Source: KBS-96 sp964247975 (GTDB taxonomy: Bacteria; Acidobacteriota; Terriglobia; Bryobacterales; Bryobacteraceae). Taken from it: a DNA stretch of 64,000 nucleotides. The notes under the pieces were generated by a model. It was not told where the DNA came from. It saw only the letters and a program-made list of their open reading frames with translations, and made no database searches. Of the stretch, positions 35,671-43,439 are shown one piece after another. Every line of letters begins with the position of its first letter. Position 1 is the stretch's first letter. The DNA lies in NCBI GenBank assembly GCA_964247975.1, contig CAXTWH010000008.1:73397-137396 (forward strand), in the 5' to 3' direction. Both the position numbers and the translations under genes were made by a program.

Positions 35671-35801
35671 AACGCTTTTACGAATAGTTTATCTGCGCAT
35701 TGCTGAAATTTCAAGGGTGTTCTAATGGAGTGTTGCCGGTTTTCCGTGAGAGTTGCAGGAGCGGGTTTGTGGCAAAGGACCAATTTGGGGTCCGTAACTA
35801 C

Positions 35802-35830
35802 AAAACCCCCGTTAGGGGCGGGGGCTTGTA
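35802..35830 (-). terminator. GC-rich hairpin followed by TTTTG on the minus strand
   Basis: CCCCCG (35806-35811) pairs with CGGGGG (35819-35824) around a 7-base loop. Read on the minus strand it is followed by TTTTG, the form of an intrinsic terminator. It would end the rpoD transcript after a structured 3' region of about 190 bases. On the plus strand there is no T run. Confidence 0.6.
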
Positions 35831-35863
35831 AATCCAACTTATATGGATAATCGGAGGTTCTTA

Positions 35864-35944
35864 ATGGGACTTCTAATGCTGCTGTTGTTCCTGGTTCTCA
35901 TCAGGAATCGAGGAACTAGTTTGAAGATTGAAATCAATCTCTAA
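35864..35944 (+). CDS. Candidate 26-residue hydrophobic small protein
   Basis: A tiny reading frame with GGAGG six bases before its ATG. The peptide has a hydrophobic stretch rich in Leu (MGLLMLLLFLVLI) followed by a basic RNRGT and a polar tail, the layout of a single-pass membrane peptide such as a type I toxin or a small membrane regulator. A leucine-rich leader peptide is another possibility, but no biosynthetic gene lies downstream on this strand. Its 3' half is embedded in a long hairpin. Expression is unproven; the evidence is the ribosome-binding site and the amphipathic layout. Confidence 0.4.
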   Translation: MGLLMLLLFLVLIRNRGTSLKIEINL

Positions 35945-35985
35945 ACTAGTAAGGGAGCCGATAATTCGCTTTTATCGGCTTCCCT
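35915..35985. other. Two adjacent long hairpins between the small ORF and rpoD
   Basis: Hairpin 1: ACTAGTTT (35915-35922) pairs with AAACTAGT (35943-35950), and nested inside it AGATTGA (35925-35931) pairs with TCAATCT (35934-35940), giving a nearly continuous 36-base stem-loop. Hairpin 2: GGGAGCCGATAA (35953-35964) pairs with TTATCGGCTTCCC (35972-35984), with one bulged T. Both can form on either strand. No known RNA family was recognised. With the terminator at 35802 they make the whole 3' flank of rpoD structured. Confidence 0.65.
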
Positions 35986-36012
35986 CAGCACAATCGTATC
36001 AGTTTTTACGCA

Positions 36013-37551
36013 CTAGCGAGCAGCTAACAGTGCGCGCAGGTGCCGGGCGCGCTCCGGAGAACGCAACTGGCGCAGAGCTTTCGCTTCAATCTGACGAATC
36101 CGTTCACGGGTAACGTCAAACTCCTGCCCGATTTCTTCCAACGTATGTTCCCGTTCGCACCCGATGCCGAAGCGAAGGCGGATCACCTTTTCTTCCTTCG
36201 GCGACAGCGTTTTTAAGATGTTAGCTGTTTCGTCCCGAACGTTGGAATCAATCACCGCGTCCACTGGCGAGCCAACCCAGCGATCTTCAATAAGATCGCC
36301 TAAAGCCGATTCCCCATCCCGCCCGACCGGAGTTTCCAGCGAAACCGGATCGCGGGAAATGGTTTTCAGCTTCTGGACCTTTTCCACCGGAATATCCATG
36401 CGCTTGGAAATTTCCTCGTTGGTGGGAACGCGGCCCAATTCTTTTTCCAGTTCTCGGTTTGCCCGCAGAAACTTATTCATGCTCTCGTTCATGTGAACGG
36501 GAATACGAATGGTTCGGGACTGATCGGCAATGGCCCGCGTGATCGCCTGACGAATCCACCACGTTGCGTAAGTGGAAAATTTATAGCCGCGCCGGTATTC
36601 GAATTTGTCAGCCGCGCGCATCAAACCGATATTGCCTTCCTGGATCAGATCCAGCAGGTGCAAACCACGGTTAACGTACTTTTTTGCGACCGACACTACC
36701 AGACGAAGGTTGGCTTCCACCAAATCTTTCTTGGCTCGCTCCGCTTCCACTTCGCCGTGCCGGATCACTGACAAACTGTGCCGCAGATCAGGAATAGGCG
36801 CGCCCGCTTCCTGTTCCTTCTTTTTCAGTTCCTTTTTGATGTCCTTGATTCTGGCCTGGGCTACCGGCGTATTGCGCAGTTCCAGCTTTTTCGATTCCTG
36901 CTCCAGCAGCGACATTTCGTCCACAGTGCGTTCAATCATCCGGACGAATTCTTTCCAGCGCACCAGCAGCCAAGGAATGGCCCGCAGCGATTTCGATAAT
37001 TCCACTTGACAACGAGCTACTTTACCTGACCATTTTTTCCGAAGCTTTTTGTTGCTGGCGGGAACCGCATTGTGCTTATCGATGGTTTGCACCAGCTTTT
37101 TGTCGGAAGCAATATAAGCAACAAACAGATCCTTCACTTCGCTGCGGCGCTTCAGGTCAGCAGCACTTCCCTCTTCCGTGTCTGCCTGCCCTAAATCCAC
37201 AAAGGCATCGATGTCTTCCAAACCTTTGCGAATTTGTTCTGCAAAGGTAAGCACGGCCGATTGAACAATAGAAGAACGGCTGACCGCTTTCTGCATCCGC
37301 ACTTTGCCGCGCTCCATTTTCCGCGCTAAATTCACTTCCCCTTCGCGAGTTAACAACGGCACAGAGCCCATTTCGCGCAGGTACACTCGTACCGGATCGT
37401 CTGTATAGATCGACTCTTCTACAGGCTGCGAACCTTGGAAATCGTCGCCGTCCTGAATTTCCTCCGGATGGAAGAAGTTTGCTTCTTCATCGAAAGGAAT
37501 CCCGAGCGGCTCGTGACTTTCACCTAAATATTGATCTTCGAACTGATCCAC
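36013..37551 (-). CDS. rpoD: RNA polymerase primary sigma factor RpoD (sigma-70)
   Basis: Housekeeping sigma factor. The 512-residue chain has an acidic N-terminus, region 1.2 (DDPVRVYLREMGSVPLLTREGE), a non-conserved insert (residues ~120-270), the core-binding and -10-recognising region 2 (KKYVNRGLHLLDLIQEGNIGL, then KFSTYATWWIRQAI), region 3, and region 4 with the helix-turn-helix EIGQEFDVTRERIRQIEAKAL. The GTG at 37551 has AGGTAAG just before it. A TATAAT box lies on the minus strand at 37723-37728. The usual dnaG neighbour is absent. Confidence 0.96.
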   Translation of the reverse strand: MDQFEDQYLGESHEPLGIPFDEEANFFHPEEIQDGDDFQGSQPVEESIYTDDPVRVYLREMGSVPLLTREGEVNLARKMERGKVRMQKAVSRSSIVQSAVLTFAEQIRKGLEDIDAFVDLGQADTEEGSAADLKRRSEVKDLFVAYIASDKKLVQTIDKHNAVPASNKKLRKKWSGKVARCQVELSKSLRAIPWLLVRWKEFVRMIERTVDEMSLLEQESKKLELRNTPVAQARIKDIKKELKKKEQEAGAPIPDLRHSLSVIRHGEVEAERAKKDLVEANLRLVVSVAKKYVNRGLHLLDLIQEGNIGLMRAADKFEYRRGYKFSTYATWWIRQAITRAIADQSRTIRIPVHMNESMNKFLRANRELEKELGRVPTNEEISKRMDIPVEKVQKLKTISRDPVSLETPVGRDGESALGDLIEDRWVGSPVDAVIDSNVRDETANILKTLSPKEEKVIRLRFGIGCEREHTLEEIGQEFDVTRERIRQIEAKALRQLRSPERARHLRALLAAR

Positions 37552-37894
37552 CTTACCTAATCACCTCGACCTGTCAGACACGACGAGATAAGCCCGACAC
37601 ACAAAACGCAGTCGGCAACAATCAATCGTCTGCCACAGGGGATTTTAAATGACGTTCTGCCTCGGCCCAGACCACTTTGTAGACAACTGTCCCGGAGCTT
37701 GCTACGTAAATAGTGCGCAATGATTATATCTTGGAACTGGGTCCGAAGTGTAGCCCTATATAACAGATGTTGACAGAACTGAATGGTTACGAAAATTTTA
37801 CCATCTTCGCTAACCGTTTTACTTCTTTTTAGACGTTTACAGAGTAGCTTTTGCTACAGTATATGGCGAAACGATTCAGAAATATCCTGTATTT
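37552..37894 (-). other. rpoD upstream region
   Basis: A 343-base non-coding stretch between rpoD and nrdR, both on the minus strand. It carries the candidate -10 box listed separately. No ORF, tRNA or clear terminator for nrdR was seen, so nrdR transcription may continue into rpoD. A TACAGTATATGGC string near 37854-37866 slightly resembles an NrdR box, but too weakly to call. Confidence 0.5.
37723..37728 (-). promoter_or_regulatory. Candidate -10 element (TATAAT) for rpoD
   Basis: On the minus strand the exact consensus TATAAT is found about 170 bases upstream of the rpoD GTG. No convincing -35 hexamer lies 16-18 bases upstream of it, so the call rests on the -10 match alone. Confidence 0.3.
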
Positions 37895-38356
37895 TTACGG
37901 TTTTCTGTTTAGCACTACCGTCTTGATCTCGGCTAGAAACTCTTCCACATCCTGAAAATCCCGATAAACCGAGGCAAACCGAACATAAGCAATTTTGTCG
38001 AGAGCTTTTAACTGTTCCATCAACTGTTCGCCAATAGAAATCGTTGAAATTTCGCGCTCCGGATTTTCCAGCAGCAAAAATTCGATTCCGTTTACCAGTT
38101 CAGCGAGTTTGCCCATGCTGATCGGGCGTTTTTCCGCCGCTCGCAATAGACCGTTCAAGACCTTTTGCCGATCGAATTTCTCCCGTCGGCCATCTTTTTT
38201 GACAACCATATAGGGAACTTCGTCGCACCGCTCGTAGGTGGTGAAGCGGCGTTCGCAGGACAGGCACTGCCGCCGGCGGCGAATCGAGTCCCCTTCCTTG
38301 CTTTCTCGGGAATCAATCACTTTATCTTCGCGGTAGCCGCAAAATGGGCAGGTCAT
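37895..38356 (-). CDS. nrdR: Transcriptional repressor NrdR
   Basis: Regulator of ribonucleotide reductase genes. The 153-residue protein has an N-terminal zinc ribbon (MTCPFCGYREDKVIDSRES, then CLSCERRFTTYE) and an ATP-cone (VVKKDGRREKFDRQKVLNGL and following helices) that senses ATP/dATP. The start at 38356 is chosen because MTCPFCG is the conserved beginning; the frame is open further upstream but there it overlaps the neighbour gene. The ATG overlaps the TGA of the upstream flippase gene (ATGA), so the two are coupled. No nrd gene is in the window. Confidence 0.96.
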   Translation of the reverse strand: MTCPFCGYREDKVIDSRESKEGDSIRRRRQCLSCERRFTTYERCDEVPYMVVKKDGRREKFDRQKVLNGLLRAAEKRPISMGKLAELVNGIEFLLLENPEREISTISIGEQLMEQLKALDKIAYVRFASVYRDFQDVEEFLAEIKTVVLNRKP

Positions 38357-39396
38357 GAGGAAATTTCTTCCGCTACGTTTAAATCCCGGCGAAAATCGGA
38401 AATCCTGATATGTCCGGCGATGGCCAGGGGAACGGCAAAAGGCAGCACAATCAGAGAAGCGCCCGCCCAAATCAATAAAGTCAACAGCGTAGCCGCTTCC
38501 GCCGACAAATGGAACAACTGCGTCAACACAACCACCGAAGCTACCTGCACTCCGCCGCCGATGCCGGGAAGCTGCACGATACTGCCAAGCGAAACAAACC
38601 CGAGATAAACCGCCGTGTTTGTCAAAGTGAACGTTTTGGAATCAGGATAAGAATGAAAGTAGCACCAGGCTGCGCCCAGAATAATGCTCCATTCCGCAAG
38701 CGTGGAAAGCACCGACGCTACAAATACCCTGGAATCACGCAGCGAACGGGAGCCTTCCAGAAAAGATTGCAGCAGGCGCGAAACCCGCTGCAAGGCGCGA
38801 TCCGGCAAAAAGGAAACGGCGCGAACCATTTGATTTTGACACCATTCAGGATGACGGGCTAACAAGTAGAGAACCACGGCGGCAATGGCCGCCATTGCGG
38901 TTGCCAGACCGCCGCCTACTCGCAGAACCGGACGAAGGGCAGATTGGGGCGCCAGGTTCAGCGAACTGGTTTGCATTAAAGCAACGCCGAACAAAACAAG
39001 AATCACCAGCAGATCATACAAACGTTCCAGAAACCAGATGGCAAGCTGGGCGGCAACCGTGGAGTGCTCCTGTTTGGCGATCAGAACCGGGCGAACCGGC
39101 TCCCCGGCTCTGCCCAACAGAACAACCGCAGCGAACCCGATCAAGGTAGCGGAAAACAAACGGTTCAATCGGGCCGGAGCGGGCCACATCATGAACTTCC
39201 AGCGCACGGCCCGCCCCCAATAGGAAAGCAGAGAAAGAAAAGCGCCGGTCCAAAGCCACTGCTGGTCTAGCTGCTGAATGGACCGGTAGAAGCGCTGCCA
39301 TTGAAATTCGGAAAAGTGATGCCATCCTAGAACAGCTCCGATTAGGAGCAGCAGAACAATCAGCAGCGCGGAACGCCATCTTTTGAAAATTTGCAA
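38353..39396 (-). CDS. YbhN/LPG-synthase transmembrane-region family protein (flippase-like)
   Basis: A 347-residue integral membrane protein with about eight hydrophobic helices. The conserved family pieces include GRAVRWKFMMWPAPARLNRLFSA split as in UPF0104, GRAGEPVRPVLIAKQE, and the C-terminal GSIVQLPGIGGGVQVASVVVLTQLF with its PGIGG motif. Relatives include the membrane part of lysylphosphatidylglycerol synthase and polyprenyl/glycolipid flippase candidates. No cytosolic aminoacyl-transfer domain is present. It is translationally coupled to nrdR by ATGA, an unexpected pairing. Confidence 0.88.
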   Translation of the reverse strand: MQIFKRWRSALLIVLLLLIGAVLGWHHFSEFQWQRFYRSIQQLDQQWLWTGAFLSLLSYWGRAVRWKFMMWPAPARLNRLFSATLIGFAAVVLLGRAGEPVRPVLIAKQEHSTVAAQLAIWFLERLYDLLVILVLFGVALMQTSSLNLAPQSALRPVLRVGGGLATAMAAIAAVVLYLLARHPEWCQNQMVRAVSFLPDRALQRVSRLLQSFLEGSRSLRDSRVFVASVLSTLAEWSIILGAAWCYFHSYPDSKTFTLTNTAVYLGFVSLGSIVQLPGIGGGVQVASVVVLTQLFHLSAEAATLLTLLIWAGASLIVLPFAVPLAIAGHIRISDFRRDLNVAEEISS

Positions 39397-39627
39397 ATGG
39401 TGGAATCCTGCTGGTTAGCCTAGTTCTGGGCAGACAAGAACCAGCCCGGTATTTTGCGAGGAGCCATTCATAATCTAAAATGTAACGCAAGCGCGAAGAA
39501 CAAACGGCATTTTGGCAGAACTTATGAACACAAAACCTCGTTTACTCAGTTGTGGGCCAATGCGATACCGCTTCTGAGGCAAAACGGCGGTAAAAACAAC
39601 AGAAAACGCAGCGGCCGGGAGAAAACA

Positions 39628-40290
39628 ATGTCCGCCGCCGCAGTTGCGCCATTATTATTGGGAAAAAACACAACCGGAACGAACTGGGTGTTAAGCGTAA
39701 CCGCTGGAACAGTACGAACTTTGGACGCAGATTCACAATTGGTGGAACGCTGCCTCAGCGGCGATGAAAGCGCCTGGGAAGAAATGGTGAAAACCCATAC
39801 CCGGCGCGTTTACGCCATCTGCCTCCGGTTTGTGAATCGGGAAAACGAAGCGCAGGATCTGACGCAGGAAGTGTTTCTGCGCGTTTTCAAAACATTGCAA
39901 AGTTTCCGCTCCGGGGAAGGCTCCTTCACAATCTGGCTGACGCGCTTAACTCGTAATCTGTTGATTGACCATTACCGGCGAACAAAAATGGACAGAACCA
40001 CAGATTCCATTGAAGATCAGTTGGCTACGCTCGAAGAAAAAACGGCGCTCCACGGCAGAACCGACGGACTGCTGGCCAGCCGGGAAGCAAGCGAAATTCT
40101 CCAAGCTGCTTTGCAGAAGCTTTCCCCGGAACTGCGCGAAACCGTGATTCTACGCGACCTGGAAGAACTGGAATACCGTGATATCGCGCAAGTTTTGGAC
40201 GTACCGGAAGGAACAGTAAAATCACGATTGAATCGCGGGCGGGCGGAATTGGCTCGCCTTTTAAGGCGGCACAAGGCAAGCGTAGTATGA
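39628..40290 (+). CDS. ECF-type RNA polymerase sigma factor (RpoE-like)
   Basis: Extracytoplasmic-function sigma factor of 220 residues. Region 2 contains LVERCLSGDESAWEEMVKTHTRRVYAICLRF, divided by the usual helices, and DLTQEVFLRVFKTLQSF; region 4 contains LSPELRETVILRDLEELEYRDIAQVLDVPEGTVKSRLNRGRAEL, read in segments. The frame is open upstream to 39454, but the ATG at 39628 is preceded by GGGAGAA and fits the family's length. A 37-residue N-terminal extension before region 2 is uncharacteristic. The stop overlaps the anti-sigma start by ATGA, the usual arrangement for a sigma/anti-sigma pair. Confidence 0.93.
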   Translation: MSAAAVAPLLLGKNTTGTNWVLSVTAGTVRTLDADSQLVERCLSGDESAWEEMVKTHTRRVYAICLRFVNRENEAQDLTQEVFLRVFKTLQSFRSGEGSFTIWLTRLTRNLLIDHYRRTKMDRTTDSIEDQLATLEEKTALHGRTDGLLASREASEILQAALQKLSPELRETVILRDLEELEYRDIAQVLDVPEGTVKSRLNRGRAELARLLRRHKASVV

Positions 40291-40895
40291 CGTGCGCGGA
40301 GTTTGAAATCCTCTTAGCCGATTACGTGGATGGGCAGGTCACCGTTGAACAGCGGCGCGTGGTGGAAGCTCATGCCGACGGCTGCGCTCACTGCCGGGAA
40401 CTGCTGCGCGATGTATTTCAGGCTGTTTCTTTTCTGGAAAATACCGAACAAGTGACTCCGCCGCCGGAGCTGATGACGCGCATTGCGTACCATGCGCCCC
40501 AGGGAAAAATCCGCGGCGCATCGGAAACCCGGAGTTTCTGGAATCGCCTGTTTACCCGTTGGCTGCAGCCGGTGTTGCAGCCGCGCATGGCAATGGGCAT
40601 GGCGATGACAATTTTGTCGTTTGCCATGCTGGGGCGCTGCACCGGAATTCAAGCGCAGCAGATCAAAGCATCCGATCTGAGCCCGGCTGTTTTGTGGAAC
40701 AATCTGGAAGACAAGGGTTATCGGGCTTGGGACCGGACAGTGAAATATTACGAGAATTTGCGATTGGTTTACGAGGTGGAAACCAGGCTGCGGGAGCTTC
40801 GCGAGCAGCAGGACGCGGAGCAAACAACCAACACGCCGGCACGGAATAAGCCGGATTCCGGCGTCCACCGCGACATTAAAGGGGAAACGAAATGA
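40287..40895 (+). CDS. Zinc-containing anti-sigma factor (ZAS type)
   Basis: Membrane-anchored inhibitor of the preceding sigma factor. Residues 3-36 hold the ZAS motif C3-x25-H29-x3-C33-x2-C36, followed by the sigma-binding helix LLRDVFQAVSFLE. A hydrophobic segment (MAMGMAMTILSFAML, about residue 105-120) is the likely membrane anchor, leaving an 80-residue extracytoplasmic sensor part. The gene overlaps both neighbours by ATGA. The inducing signal is unknown but should be an envelope condition, given the downstream membrane proteins. Confidence 0.9.
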   Translation: MTCAEFEILLADYVDGQVTVEQRRVVEAHADGCAHCRELLRDVFQAVSFLENTEQVTPPPELMTRIAYHAPQGKIRGASETRSFWNRLFTRWLQPVLQPRMAMGMAMTILSFAMLGRCTGIQAQQIKASDLSPAVLWNNLEDKGYRAWDRTVKYYENLRLVYEVETRLRELREQQDAEQTTNTPARNKPDSGVHRDIKGETK

Positions 40896-41611
40896 TGACC
40901 TGTTACCAGCATCCTGATCTGCCGGCGCTGGCCTTCTGCCGGTCCTGTGGACGCGGCCTTTGCGTGAGCTGCCAGCAGCTTGCGCAAGGCACTGTGTTCT
41001 GCCAGGAACACGCGCCGCTTGCTTACAGTGATGTTCCCCCGGCCGATCCGGCGCCAAATCCTTATATGCAGCCGCCACCACCACCGCGCGCTGGCATAAA
41101 AACCTCGCCGGGATTGGCGTTTATTTTAGGGCTGGTGCCAGGAGTGGGAGCCATCTACAACGGCCAGTATTTGAAAGGCTTCGTGCATGTGGCCGTGTTG
41201 GGAATCCTGATCAGCATGGTTTCCACTGGTCATCCTTTTGGAAGAGGATTGGAGCCTTTACTGGGATTGCTGATTGCGGTCTGGTATCTGTACATGCCAT
41301 TTGAGGCTTATCATACGGCTCGCAAACAGCAAACAGGAATTCGGGTGGATGAATGGTCCAGTCTGCTGCCGCCGGCTGCTGCTGCGCATGGACGATTAGA
41401 AGTGGGCCCGATGGTTTTAATTGGATTGGGCATTTTGTTTCTGCTCGATAATTTTGGACTGCTTCGCTTGGGCGATGTTCTTCGGTTCTGGCCTCTGATT
41501 TTGATTGTGGTGGGGGTGGCATCCTTGTATTCGCGACTGTCTGCGCCGCTGCCAAGAGATTTACCGCCTGGTTCCCGATCTTCCGCCAATCCCAGAAGGG
41601 TGAAGTTATGA
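40892..41611 (+). CDS. B-box-type zinc finger membrane protein with DUF5668-like region
   Basis: A 239-residue protein. The N-terminus has a cysteine/histidine cluster (CYQHPDLPALAFCRSCGRGL, CVSC, FCQEH) of the B-box zinc-binding type. A Pro-rich linker follows, then hydrophobic segments (GLAFILGLVPGVGAIYNGQYLKG, LLGLLIAVWYLYM, MVLIGLGILFLLDNFGLL, FWPLILIVVGVASLY). The last pair with an LGxxFLLxNFGLL...WPLILI pattern is the DUF5668/LiaF-like membrane unit that recurs in the next two genes. Part of the sigma-factor operon by ATGA overlaps on both sides. Confidence 0.82.
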   Translation: MMTCYQHPDLPALAFCRSCGRGLCVSCQQLAQGTVFCQEHAPLAYSDVPPADPAPNPYMQPPPPPRAGIKTSPGLAFILGLVPGVGAIYNGQYLKGFVHVAVLGILISMVSTGHPFGRGLEPLLGLLIAVWYLYMPFEAYHTARKQQTGIRVDEWSSLLPPAAAAHGRLEVGPMVLIGLGILFLLDNFGLLRLGDVLRFWPLILIVVGVASLYSRLSAPLPRDLPPGSRSSANPRRVKL

Positions 41612-41907
41612 ACCTCAGAACTGCTGCTTACATCCAGGCGATTCGCGGTCCGGTGCTGCTGGTAACAATCGGCGTTTTGTTCGCGATTCACCAGGCCGGA
41701 GGCTTAAGCTTCAGCCGTACTTGGCCGCTGTTGATTATTGTGATCGGAGTGATGTTGTTATTGGAGCGGGCCTGGGCCGCGCCGGCCACTCCGCCTTACA
41801 ACAATGCACAAACTCCTTTTGATGCTTATGGAGCTCCTTATCAGGGCGAGTACCATCATCCTGAGTCGCAAGCTCCGCCGCCAGGGCCTGGAGGCTCACG
41901 GTTATGA
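41608..41907 (+). CDS. Small DUF5668-like two-helix membrane protein
   Basis: A 99-residue protein with two hydrophobic segments (GPVLLVTIGVLFAIHQAGG and TWPLLIIVIGVMLLLERAW) in the same pattern as the neighbours, then a Pro-, Tyr- and Gln-rich tail of about 45 residues that is probably disordered. It overlaps both neighbours by ATGA. It may form a complex with the membrane units of the flanking proteins; that is inference from the repeated fold. Confidence 0.8.
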   Translation: MNLRTAAYIQAIRGPVLLVTIGVLFAIHQAGGLSFSRTWPLLIIVIGVMLLLERAWAAPATPPYNNAQTPFDAYGAPYQGEYHHPESQAPPPGPGGSRL

Positions 41908-43391
41908 GGCGCAGAGGGTCCATCGTCGGACCGTTAATTCTGATTACGCTAGGCATCATTTTTTTGATGCGCACGGCGCTGCCTTCATTTTCAGCGTTTG
42001 ATTTTTTCAGTATGTATTGGCCTTACCTGCTGATTGTGTGGGGCGGCCTGCAGATTGTGGAAATCTCGTTCCGGTTTTCGCGCGGCGGTGCGCTCCCCGG
42101 CAATGGCGTAAGCGCGGGCGGGTGGCTGCTGGTTTTGTTTGTTTCGCTGCTGGGGCTCGGTTTGTTTGAAACGCGCGGTCCGCATAATTGGTGGCGTCAC
42201 GTCAGTTTTGATCAAAGCATGGACTGGTTCGGCGAAGCGCATGATTTTCCCATCGCCGAGCAAACCAAAACAGTAGGCAGATCACCACTGATTGTGATTG
42301 AAAATTTCCGGGGTAGCGTGAAGATTTCCGGCTCCAACGACAACACTGTTAGATTAAGCGGACACAAAACGGTTCGTTCCATGAAAGATGCTGAGGCTGC
42401 TCTCGCTGATCGGGAAACGCCGGTAGAAATTGTGGCTAGCGGAGGAAACCGGGTCTATATACGCGTTCATCAGGAACGCTTGCCAGGCAAGGTTCGTGTT
42501 TCAACGGATTTGGACTTAACGGTACCGAAAGGGGCAAGTTTTCAGGCTTCCGGCCAAGCCGGCGATTTTGATATTGGAAATCTGAATGGAGATGTCAGAA
42601 TTTCCAGCGACAATGCCGACGTGCGTTTGCAGAATGTGGCAGGCAATGTAAACGTAGACACGCGGCATGGCAGCCTCGTGCGCTGCACAAGCATCGGCGG
42701 CGACGTGGCCTTAAAGGGTCGGAGTTCTGATGTGGAGTTGGAAAAAATAGCAGGCCAGGTAACAATTTCAGGATCGTATTCAGGCACCATCACTTTGCGC
42801 GAACTGGCTAAGCCGCTGCATGTGGATAATTACCGTACTACTATTTCAGCGGCCAAAGTGAACGGCCAGATTACGATGGATCGCAACAGCTTTTCAGCGA
42901 AGGACCTGGTTGGCCCGGCGCAACTTTCGACGCAAACCACTGATGTAGAAGTGGCCGGTTTCACCGATGCGCTTCAGGTTAGCGTAGGCAAAGGAGACAT
43001 CAGCTTACGGCCTTCCACCGCTACGGCTCTGGCGCAGATGTCGATCCGCACCGGTTCGGGAAATATTGATCTGGCGCTGCCGGATTCGGCGAAATTCGAG
43101 CTTGCCGCCACAACCGATCGCGGGGAAATTGAAAACGAATATGGCGAGCCGTTGAAGCTGCAAGCGGCTGGCCGGGGCGCGCGGCTTCTGGGCATCACCG
43201 GCGTTGGCCCCAATCTGAACTTAACTACCGATCGAGGCACGATTGTGGTGCGCAAAACCAGTCAGGATGAGAATCAATCGGAAGCGGCGAACCAGGAAGA
43301 ACACGCGCCCCAGCCTGCGCCCGCCAAACCTTCTCCGCGCCTTCCGGCTCTTCCCAAAGCGCCAATTTCATCGCTAAATCCTGATCTATAA
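41904..43391 (+). CDS. DUF5668 membrane domain plus DUF4097 beta-helix protein
   Basis: A 495-residue protein. The N-terminal hydrophobic unit (SIVGPLILITLGIIFLMRTAL and MYWPYLLIVWGGLQI) matches the two preceding genes, a third segment follows (WLLVLFVSLLGLGLFETRG), and the rest is a DUF4097 right-handed beta-helix with repeats such as LNGDVRISSDNADVRLQNV, AGNVNVDTRHGSLV and GGDVALKGRSSDVELEKI. The tail is Pro/Ala/Gln rich. DUF4097 proteins are often found with ECF or Lia-type envelope stress systems. It closes the five-gene operon; no terminator was seen in the 48 bases before the next gene. Confidence 0.85.
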   Translation: MRRRGSIVGPLILITLGIIFLMRTALPSFSAFDFFSMYWPYLLIVWGGLQIVEISFRFSRGGALPGNGVSAGGWLLVLFVSLLGLGLFETRGPHNWWRHVSFDQSMDWFGEAHDFPIAEQTKTVGRSPLIVIENFRGSVKISGSNDNTVRLSGHKTVRSMKDAEAALADRETPVEIVASGGNRVYIRVHQERLPGKVRVSTDLDLTVPKGASFQASGQAGDFDIGNLNGDVRISSDNADVRLQNVAGNVNVDTRHGSLVRCTSIGGDVALKGRSSDVELEKIAGQVTISGSYSGTITLRELAKPLHVDNYRTTISAAKVNGQITMDRNSFSAKDLVGPAQLSTQTTDVEVAGFTDALQVSVGKGDISLRPSTATALAQMSIRTGSGNIDLALPDSAKFELAATTDRGEIENEYGEPLKLQAAGRGARLLGITGVGPNLNLTTDRGTIVVRKTSQDENQSEAANQEEHAPQPAPAKPSPRLPALPKAPISSLNPDL

Positions 43392-43439
43392 TCCAGTTTT
43401 CCCTGTTCCATTTGGCAAAAAATAGGCGAAAATAGAAGT

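Noticed and set aside
35802..35985. 6S RNA or tmRNA in the structured region beside rpoD
   Set aside because: No long central bubble of 6S RNA and no alanine-tRNA-like ends or tag frame of tmRNA could be found.
37854..37866. NrdR box near the end of nrdR
   Set aside because: Only a weak resemblance to the consensus, not paired, and not upstream of a ribonucleotide reductase gene.
38357..38470. N-terminal extension of NrdR
   Set aside because: The extra 38 codons lie within the upstream flippase gene; the conserved protein begins at MTCPFCG.
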